From positions 1 through 7,607 of the forward strand of contig CAMWOK010000134.1 in NCBI GenBank assembly GCA_947175845.1: a stretch of 7,607 bases of DNA, given 5' to 3'. The notes under the pieces were generated by a model. The model saw nothing but the letters and a program-made list of their open reading frames with translations. It searched no databases and was not told the origin of the DNA. This document shows positions 1 through 6,396 of this stretch, one piece after another. This DNA is from an uncultured Lachnospiraceae bacterium. GTDB taxonomy: Bacteria > Bacillota > Clostridia > Lachnospirales > Lachnospiraceae. Both the position numbers and the translations under genes were made by a program. Numbering within the stretch: position 1 is the first letter of the stretch; each line of letters begins with the position of its first letter.

Positions 1-2
1 CG

Positions 3-86
3 CCAAAGGGGTATGGGGATGAGATATCGAGGCAGCTGACACAAATGGGGGTTGATGCGCTGCGGATATCTGTCTTTGTATTGTAA
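3..86 (+). CDS. C-terminal tail of an upstream gene (partial)
   Basis: An open frame enters from the left edge and gives 27 residues before a TAA stop at 84-86. It contains the stretch GDEISRQLTQMG. The start lies outside the window. The pattern [acidic]-E-I-x3-L resembles the last helix of the Rossmann-like module in the following genes (FDEIEDSLSEKL in the 1323-1799 product, NEILLQLSEL in the FkbM protein), so the missing gene may carry another copy. The stop is 40 bases before the next start, which fits a continuing operon. This is a short tail with no catalytic motif, so function cannot be assigned and even its reality rests on frame openness and this resemblance. Confidence 0.5.
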   Translation, partial: PKGYGDEISRQLTQMGVDALRISVFVL

Positions 87-126
87 CTGGCGGAGGTTTG
101 GGATTCATGAAAGAGGGGTGAAACCA

Positions 127-1326
127 ATGAAAAAGGATAAAATCCTCTTTGTGGTGCAGCGATATGGAATGGAAGTAAACGGAGGAGCAGAATACCACTG
201 CAGGGTTTTGGCGGAACATTTGCTGGAACGATATGAGGTGGCTGTCTTTACAAGTTGTGCAAGGGATTATATGCCATGGGATAATTTTTATCCGGTGGGC
301 ATGTCAAAACTGAACAATGTAGCTGTACATAGATTTCCTGTCGAAAAGACGAAGGATGAGGCATATGTGAGGGAATTGTCAGCCAAGGTTAACCGAGGGG
401 AAAAAGGAGCGGAGACAGAGTGGATTGAGGAAGTGGGACCTTTCTGCCCTAAATTGATTGCCGCGTTGAAAAGTGAAGGAACTCTTTATAAGGCAATTAT
501 ATTTTTCGGATATGCTTTCTATCCGACGGTCGTAGGTCTGCAGTCAGGATTGAAGCATACGATTCTGATACCGACAGCGCATGACGAATCCAATATTTAT
601 AAGGAGATGTGTTACAGGACACTCCAGTCGGCCAGTGCATTTTTATATAACAGTGTGGAAGAAAGACAGTTTTTATTTGACAGGTTTGGTACAGGGAACA
701 AACCAGGAAGGCTGACATGTGTAGGAATTGAACTGCCGGATGTAAGCAATGGAAAGCTGCCAGAAAGGGATATACAGGATCAGGATTATGTTGTATATGT
801 GGGGAGGGTTTCGCACGGCAAGAATTTTATGCAGCTGAACAGGTACTTTATACAATATAAACGAAGCCATAACACGAATTTAAAACTGCTGGTAGTAGGG
901 CGTGTGGACAATGAAGAAAAGCTTGCTTACCATGAGGATATTGTTTATATGGGATATGTGTCTGAGGAAGATAAAACACTTCTCATGAAAAATGCAGCAC
1001 TTCTGATCATGCCGTCCAAATATGAAAGTCTATCGTTAGTGATTCTTGAAAGCATGGCATTAGGAAGGCCTGTACTGGTCAACGGGGACTGTGAAGTTTT
1101 AAAGGGACAGTGTATCAGAAGCAACGCAGGGCTATATTATTCAAGCTATGCAGAATTTGAGAAAGCGCTGGATTATATGCTCACAGATTCAAATGCATAC
1201 ACTCAGATGGCCGAAAACGGGCTGGAATTTGTGCGCAATAATTATAGCTGGCAGTATGTTGTTGAGAATGTCAGTTCATTGATTGAAGAAATTGGAAGAA
1301 ACAGGGAAGGAGAACAACTGGTATGA
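127..1326 (+). CDS. GT4-family glycosyltransferase
   Basis: Predicted cytoplasmic GT-B retaining glycosyltransferase of 399 residues that would transfer a sugar from a nucleotide-sugar donor to a polysaccharide or lipid-linked acceptor. The N-terminal half starts with a beta strand and a glycine-rich GGAE loop (residues 19-22), usual in GT4 enzymes. The C-terminal donor domain opens with YVGRVSHGKN (224-233) and carries an intact E-x7-E motif (E300 and E308, in YESLSLVILES) followed by ALGRPVLV. Length is normal for the family. ATG 127 is preferred over the longer open frame from 52 because AGAGGGGTGA lies just upstream and the family N-terminus (KILFVVQRYG) follows directly; the extra 25 residues look non-coding and overlap the preceding gene. 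Its stop overlaps the next start by four bases (ATGA), so translation is probably coupled. Sugar and linkage cannot be told from sequence. Confidence 0.9.
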   Translation: MKKDKILFVVQRYGMEVNGGAEYHCRVLAEHLLERYEVAVFTSCARDYMPWDNFYPVGMSKLNNVAVHRFPVEKTKDEAYVRELSAKVNRGEKGAETEWIEEVGPFCPKLIAALKSEGTLYKAIIFFGYAFYPTVVGLQSGLKHTILIPTAHDESNIYKEMCYRTLQSASAFLYNSVEERQFLFDRFGTGNKPGRLTCVGIELPDVSNGKLPERDIQDQDYVVYVGRVSHGKNFMQLNRYFIQYKRSHNTNLKLLVVGRVDNEEKLAYHEDIVYMGYVSEEDKTLLMKNAALLIMPSKYESLSLVILESMALGRPVLVNGDCEVLKGQCIRSNAGLYYSSYAEFEKALDYMLTDSNAYTQMAENGLEFVRNNYSWQYVVENVSSLIEEIGRNREGEQLV

Positions 1327-1799
1327 AAAAAGGAGTAATTGCAGCATTGTGCGTCGTAGGAGGGGCAGTTTGCGGAGCGCTGGGAGTAAGGAAGGTAATG
1401 AAGGACAAGGTAGTTCACAAATCCAAAATGTCGGAAAAGCATCTTGCGTTATATCTGATGATGAACCAGTGGGTCAAGGTGAAACAGGAGGGGAAGTCGA
1501 TAGCCGGATATCTGGAGAAAAGCGGCTACAAGGAGATCGCCATCTATGGCATGAATTATGTTGGGGAGACATTGATGAGCGAACTGGAAAATTCGAAGAT
1601 AAAGGTTATGTACGCAATCGATAAAAATGCTGACAGGATATACGCGGATGTCGATGTGCTGACACCGGATGCGTGTCTGCCGGAAGTAGACGCGGTCATT
1701 GTCACGCCAATCACATTCTTTGATGAGATCGAAGACAGCCTTTCAGAGAAACTGGACTGTCCGATTTTATCAATGGAAGATATTCTGTACGAGGTGTAG
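1323..1799 (+). CDS. Membrane-anchored Rossmann-like protein, unknown function
   Basis: A 158-residue protein starting within the stop of the GT4 gene, with AAGGAG about ten bases upstream. Residues 1-3 are MKK, followed by a Gly/Ala-rich hydrophobic segment (about 4-22) and a basic stretch (RKVMKDK), so it probably has one membrane anchor and a cytoplasmic C-terminal part. Residues about 70-155 look like a small Rossmann fold: strand EIAIYG (71-76), second strand ending in YAID (97-100), strand DAVIVTP (123-129), then FDEIEDSL and a last strand ending in SMEDIL. No glycosyltransferase, methyltransferase or kinase motif is visible. The same pattern forms the N-terminal part of the next three proteins; here it stands alone on a membrane anchor. 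A role in docking or regulating the assembly enzymes is possible but is inference. I saw no lipobox. Confidence 0.8.
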   Translation: MKKGVIAALCVVGGAVCGALGVRKVMKDKVVHKSKMSEKHLALYLMMNQWVKVKQEGKSIAGYLEKSGYKEIAIYGMNYVGETLMSELENSKIKVMYAIDKNADRIYADVDVLTPDACLPEVDAVIVTPITFFDEIEDSLSEKLDCPILSMEDILYEV

Positions 1800-1827
1800 A
1801 GAACGTTTCCATCCGGCAGGTATTCTG

Positions 1828-2997
1828 ATGGATGGGGAAAGTCTGAGGGTGGCATATTTGAAGACACAGAACATGCCGGTTGACCAATTTGTTGAGTATG
1901 TCAGGGACAGAGAAGTATATATATACGGGGTAGGGGACTTTTATCAGAGATTATCGACAAAAGTAGTTTATCAATGCATTCACAAATCGGTTGCAGGATA
2001 TATTGATAACGGCCAAAAAGGCGAAAAAATAACTGTATCGGGCGTGGAATACAGGATACAGGGAATTGAATTTTTAAGAACGGTTCGCAAAGGGATTGTC
2101 CTTCTGTGCGGCACAACCTATCTTGAGGAGATGTATCAGCAGCTTGTCTCGCAGCGATTTTCAGATGAGATTGAGTGTTTCATTATGCCGCTGGTATGGG
2201 CAGTTTCTGACGGCAGGGACGATCCCGAAGTAATAAAATGTATCAGTTTGGAAGACAATTCAACTGCAATGAGGGAAAAACGGACAAAAGAAAAAATAGA
2301 TAAAAAGATTCATTGCTGCTGGTTCAGCGGAGAAAAAAAGCCAGAAAAATATCAGCGGTGCATTGACACATGGAAACGAATTTGCCCTGATTATGAAATC
2401 ATTGAGTGGAATGCTTCGAACTATGACTGTGAGAAGAATCTGTTTATGAAACAGGCGTATAGAAATCGAAAATGGGCTTTTGTATCAGATTATGCGCGGC
2501 TTGACGTAGTTTACAGTTATGGCGGTATTTATTTGGACATGGATGTGGAATTGCTAAAGGACTTTAAACCGCTGCTTGGATATGATGCCTTTTTTAATTA
2601 TGGTGTGCGGCATATGATCGAACTCGGCTCTGGGTTTGGCAGTGTAAAAGGGAATCCTTTTATAGGCAGACTGATCGGGACATATGAGAATGAGGAGTTT
2701 GTGGATCGATACGGAAAGCCTCAGGCTGATAAGTTTGTACAGCCAAGATGGCTCAATGACTGTTTTGAAAGAGAAGGATTTTGGATGAACGGTGATATGC
2801 AGTTAGCAAATAATATGCTGTTGTTGCCAAGACGGTTTTACACACCGAAGGATGATTTTCTTCTGCTCAATTGGCTGCAGTGCAGAGACACAAGAGGAAT
2901 ACATCATTTCAATTCAGAATGGAGATCTGATGAATACCTAAACGGCAGGACAGAGATTACGGCATGGATAGCAGCAAAATGTCTTGGAAATGTATAG
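1828..2997 (+). CDS. Rossmann-like domain fused to GT32-type glycosyltransferase
   Basis: A 389-residue two-part protein. Residues about 28-125 form a Rossmann-like module (strand EVYIYGVG at 29-36, second strand ending GYID at 57-60, strand IVLLCG at 90-95). Residues about 155-389 are a glycosyltransferase with the DXD sugar-binding signature, as in GT32/OCH1-like capsule enzymes: KKIHCCWFSG (159-168), PDYEIIEWNASNYD (187-200), FVSDYARLDVVYSYGGIYLD (218-237), with the metal-binding D237-x-D239. The reaction would be sugar transfer from a nucleotide sugar to the growing glycan. The start is uncertain: ATG 1828 has only a weak GCAGG upstream, and TTG 1858 sits behind GAGGGTGG and would remove 10 residues without touching the module. 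An in-frame open stretch back to 1699 overlaps the previous gene and was not used. The donor sugar is unknown. Confidence 0.88.
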   Translation: MDGESLRVAYLKTQNMPVDQFVEYVRDREVYIYGVGDFYQRLSTKVVYQCIHKSVAGYIDNGQKGEKITVSGVEYRIQGIEFLRTVRKGIVLLCGTTYLEEMYQQLVSQRFSDEIECFIMPLVWAVSDGRDDPEVIKCISLEDNSTAMREKRTKEKIDKKIHCCWFSGEKKPEKYQRCIDTWKRICPDYEIIEWNASNYDCEKNLFMKQAYRNRKWAFVSDYARLDVVYSYGGIYLDMDVELLKDFKPLLGYDAFFNYGVRHMIELGSGFGSVKGNPFIGRLIGTYENEEFVDRYGKPQADKFVQPRWLNDCFEREGFWMNGDMQLANNMLLLPRRFYTPKDDFLLLNWLQCRDTRGIHHFNSEWRSDEYLNGRTEITAWIAAKCLGNV

Positions 2998-3083
2998 TAT
3001 GCTGTCGTGCCTTAACAGATTTAAGGATACAGTATCATGGTCTGTGTACAGTTGTAATGCGAAAAAACAAAAGTGAGGAACAG

Positions 3084-4007
3084 ATGAAGTATATTACAAA
3101 AGCAGATTACAGGGAACTTAGAAAAAAGTACTCTGTAATTATCGGCTGGGGAGCAGGAGCAGAATTTCAAAGATATTATGCGCATCATATTTTTCAGTTT
3201 GACTATATGATAGATGGTGCAGGAAAAAATATCGGTACATTAATTAATGGAATCCTGGTTCAGGGAATCGATGTGATCACATGTATGAAAAATGAGGTCT
3301 CCCTGCTTGTGGTTATTTTTCCCAATATAGAAAACGAAATTTTGCTGCAGCTGTCCGAGCTGTTGCCCAATGCGGATACCATTGCAGCACGTTTGTTGTG
3401 GATAGATGGGAGAAGGGAATCGTATTCTGCGGACGGGGAAGATGGTATCATGTTTGACTATATCACGACGAAGTATGATCAGTTTACTTATATGGATATC
3501 GGTGTCTGTCATCCTGTTGTGAGAAACAATACGTATCTTTTTTATGAGAGGGGGTTCACCAGCGGGGTGTTGGTGGAACCCAATATGGATATGTGCAGTA
3601 TGGCTGCTGAGTATCGTCCCTTTAACAGGATTGTGAATGCAGGTGCATCACCAAATGGTGCAGCACAAGAGCTGACCTATTATTTCGACCCGCTGCATCC
3701 GGGACTGAACACGTTTATGAGAGAAGTGGCGGTGCAGCGGAAAATGGAACGGACATTTCGAAAAGTCCCGGTGCAGGAGATCAATTCCATTATCGCAGAC
3801 AATTTTGATACTTATCCGAATATCCTGGATATTGATACAGAGGGGCAGGACTACGAACTGTTGTCACATTTGGATTTTGCAATGTATCCTATTGACCTCA
3901 TCTGCGCTGAGCCGGCTTCGGGAGATAAGCTTCGGAAGCTGATGTGTGGAAAGGGATACAGACTTCTGGATATAACCAGGGAAAATGAAATATATGTGCG
4001 GATATAA
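3084..4007 (+). CDS. Rossmann-like domain fused to FkbM-type methyltransferase
   Basis: A 307-residue protein. Residues about 16-105 form the recurring Rossmann-like module: VIIGWGAG (18-25), YMIDG (41-45), VVIFPN (76-81). The second part matches the FkbM family of SAM-dependent methyltransferases: YMDIGVCHP (136-144, SAM motif I region), NNTYLFYERG (148-157), GVLVEPN (161-167), DIDTEGQDYELL (249-260) and ICAEP (273-277). FkbM enzymes usually O-methylate hydroxyls, and in polysaccharide clusters the substrate is presumed to be a sugar of the glycan; that is inference here. ATG 3084 is chosen because GAGG lies six bases upstream and the module begins soon after. The frame is open back to 2964 but those codons overlap the GT32 gene. 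The 86-base gap before this gene is the largest within the upstream run. Confidence 0.88.
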   Translation: MKYITKADYRELRKKYSVIIGWGAGAEFQRYYAHHIFQFDYMIDGAGKNIGTLINGILVQGIDVITCMKNEVSLLVVIFPNIENEILLQLSELLPNADTIAARLLWIDGRRESYSADGEDGIMFDYITTKYDQFTYMDIGVCHPVVRNNTYLFYERGFTSGVLVEPNMDMCSMAAEYRPFNRIVNAGASPNGAAQELTYYFDPLHPGLNTFMREVAVQRKMERTFRKVPVQEINSIIADNFDTYPNILDIDTEGQDYELLSHLDFAMYPIDLICAEPASGDKLRKLMCGKGYRLLDITRENEIYVRI

Positions 4008-4021
4008 CGGTTATGGCTGTC

Positions 4022-4027
4022 AGGAGG
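4022..4027 (+). promoter_or_regulatory. Strong ribosome binding site that decides a GTG start
   Basis: A perfect AGGAGG lies eight bases before GTG 4036. It is far better than the AGGGA close to the in-frame ATG at 3985, which would make the protein overlap the previous gene by 23 bases and add 17 residues with no family resemblance (including CGYNGYGC). Confidence 0.75.
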
Positions 4028-4035
4028 ACTTAACG

Positions 4036-5604
4036 GTGCTGAGGAAACTCACCAGAGAGAATGTAGGCACGCTGTCAGGAAAAAAACTATGCATTTTCGA
4101 AAAATCAATCCAGTATTTGGAGGAGCTGTGTGCCCGGTTTCATCTTGAGGACAGGATAGCATATCTTGTAGACCTGAATGAGCGCAGCCAGGGCAGATTT
4201 GTATTTCGGGGCAGAATGTTGCAGGTATACGGGATATCTGACCTGCAGCAGATTGATATGTTTCAGACAAATATTCTGATCACCAGTGATTATCATGTAG
4301 AGGCGTATAGGAGGATTCTTGCCGTGCTTGGGGAGAAGGCTTCGCACATGGACATCTACTATTTTGCCAGCCAGGAAACAGAATATGAGGAAGCTTACCG
4401 CCTGCACTATGAGAAATGTCCGCTGAAAGAAATCCTCCTGTTCCGCAGCGGCCCCCACGCCTCATCCTATGTAAAAGGCATGGATTTTGCAGATAATGCG
4501 AGGGCTTTGTTCGAATATGCGCTGCGGATCGGACTCAACCGCCACTATGAACTTGTGTGGTTTGTGAAAAATCCAGCAGAATTTAAATCGTATGAAGCAA
4601 TCGGAAATGTGAGATTTCTGTCCTTTGACTGGTCTGTGTCCGCAAATCCCAAAGAGCGCGATGCATACTACCAGGTGCTCTGTCTTGCAAAATACATATT
4701 TTTTACAGATGCCTACGGATTTGCCAGAAACTGCCGCAGCGATCAGACCAGGATACAGCTTTGGCATGGATGCGGATTTAAGACAAGGGTGAATTTTGTG
4801 CGCTGCGAAGGGCGTTATGAGTACACGACGGTCATAAGTGATCTGTATGCAGAAATTCATGCGGATATCTATGGACTGAGAAAAGACCAGGTTCTTGTGA
4901 CCGGCTATGCAAAGCAAGACTGGCTTTTCCACCCGTGCAGTCCTGATATGGAGCGGCTGCATATACCGGCTGCGCGAAAGTACATATTCTGGCTTCCGAC
5001 ATTCCGCTCCACCGGGGAGGGGATGGAGCAGTTAAACGAGTATCGAACCAGCGCGGAGACAGGGCTGCCGGTTGTGGATACAAAAGACAGGCTGGGGCAG
5101 CTGAACACGCTGCTGAGAGAGAACAATGTTACTTTAATTGTCAAACTGCATCCCTTTCAGGACAGGGACACAGTGCACTGTGAGAACTGCTCTAACATTT
5201 ATCTGATCGAGAATGAGGAGCTTGTGGCACAGGATATCCCGATCAACCGTCTGCTCGGACAGGCGGATGCGCTGATTAGTGACTATTCCTCGGCGGCGGT
5301 AGATTTTATGCTGCTGGACAGACCGATCGCATTTATGCTTGAGGATGTGGAAGAATACAGAAAGAGCAGGGGATTTGTTTTTGAAAATATCAGAGAATGG
5401 CTTCCCGGTAAGGAGATATTCACATTTGAAGATGTGTGCGCTTTTGTGGAGGAACTGTCCATGGGCAGGGATACAACGGCAGGGAGGCGGCGGGCACTGC
5501 GGGACAGAATGCACAAATACTGCGATGATAAGAACTGTCAGAGAATATTCGAGCGGCTCGGGATTCTCCCGGATTCCCCCATTGCGAATCCCCCAAAAAT
5601 ATGA
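4036..5604 (+). CDS. TagB/TagF-type CDP-alditol phosphotransferase with N-terminal Rossmann-like domain
   Basis: A 522-residue peripheral membrane-type enzyme expected to transfer glycerol phosphate or ribitol phosphate from a CDP-alditol to a wall or capsule polymer, releasing CMP. The C-terminal part carries the family motifs: HASSYVKGMDFADNARAL (141-158), QLWHGCGFK (241-249, with the conserved WHG), WLPTFR (319-324), KLHP (370-373), ISDYSSAAVDFMLLDRP (414-430). Residues about 14-110 resemble the Rossmann-like module: KKLCIFEKS (16-24), YLVD (43-46), ILITSDYHVEAYRRIL (80-95). The start is GTG 4036, chosen for its AGGAGG; ATG 3985 is the alternative. Adjacent TarI/TarJ-type genes suggest CDP-ribitol as donor rather than CDP-glycerol, but sequence alone cannot separate these. 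Homologues vary as primases and polymerases, so which step it performs is also open. Confidence 0.9.
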   Translation: MLRKLTRENVGTLSGKKLCIFEKSIQYLEELCARFHLEDRIAYLVDLNERSQGRFVFRGRMLQVYGISDLQQIDMFQTNILITSDYHVEAYRRILAVLGEKASHMDIYYFASQETEYEEAYRLHYEKCPLKEILLFRSGPHASSYVKGMDFADNARALFEYALRIGLNRHYELVWFVKNPAEFKSYEAIGNVRFLSFDWSVSANPKERDAYYQVLCLAKYIFFTDAYGFARNCRSDQTRIQLWHGCGFKTRVNFVRCEGRYEYTTVISDLYAEIHADIYGLRKDQVLVTGYAKQDWLFHPCSPDMERLHIPAARKYIFWLPTFRSTGEGMEQLNEYRTSAETGLPVVDTKDRLGQLNTLLRENNVTLIVKLHPFQDRDTVHCENCSNIYLIENEELVAQDIPINRLLGQADALISDYSSAAVDFMLLDRPIAFMLEDVEEYRKSRGFVFENIREWLPGKEIFTFEDVCAFVEELSMGRDTTAGRRRALRDRMHKYCDDKNCQRIFERLGILPDSPIANPPKI

Positions 5605-5610
5605 TATGCT
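5582..5610 (+). promoter_or_regulatory. Candidate sigma-A promoter ahead of the TarI/TarJ pair
   Basis: TTGCGA (5582-5587) and TATGCT (5605-5610) are separated by 17 bases, and a TG one base before the -10 gives an extended -10 (TGATATGCT). Each hexamer matches consensus at four of six positions. The TG belongs to the TGA stop of the phosphotransferase gene. Transcription would begin near 5617, so the mRNA would start just before the hairpin at 5625-5651. It could let the precursor pair be expressed separately from the upstream transferases. Prediction by eye only. Confidence 0.4.
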
Positions 5611-5624
5611 ATACAAAATACCCA

Positions 5625-5651
5625 ACAGGAGGCACTTCACATGCCTCCTGT
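5625..5651 (+). promoter_or_regulatory. Ten-bp hairpin covering an SD/ATG pair in the tarI leader
   Basis: ACAGGAGGCA (5625-5634) is perfectly complementary to TGCCTCCTGT (5642-5651) across a seven-base loop. The left arm holds a perfect AGGAGG (5627-5632) that is eight bases before ATG 5641, and that ATG sits at the loop/right-arm junction, so folding would hide this ribosome binding site. The bases after it (CTTTCACGG) are not a T-run, so a classical intrinsic terminator is unlikely. The effect on expression is inferred. Confidence 0.6.
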
Positions 5652-5658
5652 CTTTCAC

Positions 5659-5663
5659 GGAGG
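5659..5663 (+). promoter_or_regulatory. Ribosome binding site for the tarI start at 5671
   Basis: GGAGG lies seven bases before ATG 5671, and the protein from there begins MTAALILSGG, as expected for the family. CCTCC at 5644-5648 could pair with it in a five-bp stem that excludes the stronger hairpin at 5625-5651. Confidence 0.7.
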
Positions 5664-5670
5664 AATACAG

Positions 5671-6393
5671 ATGACAGCTGCGCTAATTTTATCAGGGGGA
5701 AGCGGTGTCCGGCTGGGCGCGGACATTCCCAAGCAGTATATTGAAGTAAATGGCAGGCATGTCATTTCTTACTGCATTGAGCAGTTATCCCGCCATAAGG
5801 CGGTGCAGGCGATCCAGATTGTGGCGGCGCCGCAGTGGCAGGAGCTGATCTGTGCGTGTCTTGAAAAATATGATGCGTGCGGAAAGTTTCATGGATTTTC
5901 ACAGCCGGGTGAGACGCGTCAGCTTTCTATTTATAATGGGCTGCAGGATATCAGGCAGTATATGGATGATTCGGATGTCGTGCTGGTACACGACGCGGCG
6001 CGGCCGCTGCTTTCCGCGCAGATGATCGCGGACTGTGTGGAGGCGATGAACGGCTATGACGGCGTCATGCCGGTGCTGCCCATGAAGGATACGGTGTACC
6101 GGAGCGCGGACGGGAAGACAGTCAGCGCACTGCTGGAGAGAACAGAAATCTATGCGGGGCAGGCGCCGGAGGCGTTTCGAATTGGGCTGTACTGTGAGGC
6201 GAACAAACGACTGCTTCCCGATCAAATCCGCAGGATCAACGGCTCGACGGAGCCTGCGGTCATGGCGGGGATGCGCATAGCTATGATTCCGGGCGATGAG
6301 AACAATATGAAGATCACCACAAAGCGCGATTTGGAGCGCTTTCGGGAACTTGTCATGTCCGGGGAACAGAGGACTCAGAGAGGAGCGGTGTGA
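5671..6393 (+). CDS. tarI: TarI/IspD-type cytidylyltransferase (probable CDP-ribitol synthase)
   Basis: A 240-residue cytoplasmic nucleotidyltransferase predicted to join CTP and an alditol phosphate, giving a CDP-alditol and pyrophosphate. Family motifs are present: LILSGGSGVRLGADIPKQY (5-23, CTP-binding loop with R14 and K21), GETRQLSIYNGL (80-91), VVLVHDAARP (103-112), PMKDTVY (137-143), QAPEAFR (164-170) and GDENNMKIT (208-216, with K214). IspD, which makes CDP-methylerythritol in isoprenoid synthesis, shares this fold; the dehydrogenase immediately downstream and the TagF-type gene upstream favour the TarI role. An in-frame ATG at 5641 also has a perfect AGGAGG and would add ten residues (MPPVFHGGIQ); 5671 is chosen because it fits the family N-terminus. 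The gene is clearly richer in G+C than those upstream. Other CDP-alditols, such as CDP-arabinitol, cannot be excluded. Confidence 0.85.
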   Translation: MTAALILSGGSGVRLGADIPKQYIEVNGRHVISYCIEQLSRHKAVQAIQIVAAPQWQELICACLEKYDACGKFHGFSQPGETRQLSIYNGLQDIRQYMDDSDVVLVHDAARPLLSAQMIADCVEAMNGYDGVMPVLPMKDTVYRSADGKTVSALLERTEIYAGQAPEAFRIGLYCEANKRLLPDQIRRINGSTEPAVMAGMRIAMIPGDENNMKITTKRDLERFRELVMSGEQRTQRGAV

Positions 6394-6396
6394 GGC

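Noticed and set aside
1283..1624. A 113-codon plus-strand frame overlapping the GT4 end and the small membrane protein gene.
   Set aside because: It lies in another frame over two better supported genes and has a low-complexity charged composition without a recognisable domain.
3012..3038. A possible promoter (TTAACA and TATCAT) in the 86-base gap before the methyltransferase gene.
   Set aside because: The hexamers are good but the spacing is only 15 bases and there is no extended -10, so I did not list it.
2964..3083. N-terminal extension of the methyltransferase back to ATG 2964.
   Set aside because: The extra 40 codons overlap the end of the GT32 gene, have no family resemblance, and ATG 3084 has the ribosome binding site.
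5625..5655. The tarI leader hairpin as an intrinsic terminator.
   Set aside because: The stem is strong but is followed by CTTTCACGG, not a T-run, and it overlaps an SD/ATG pair.
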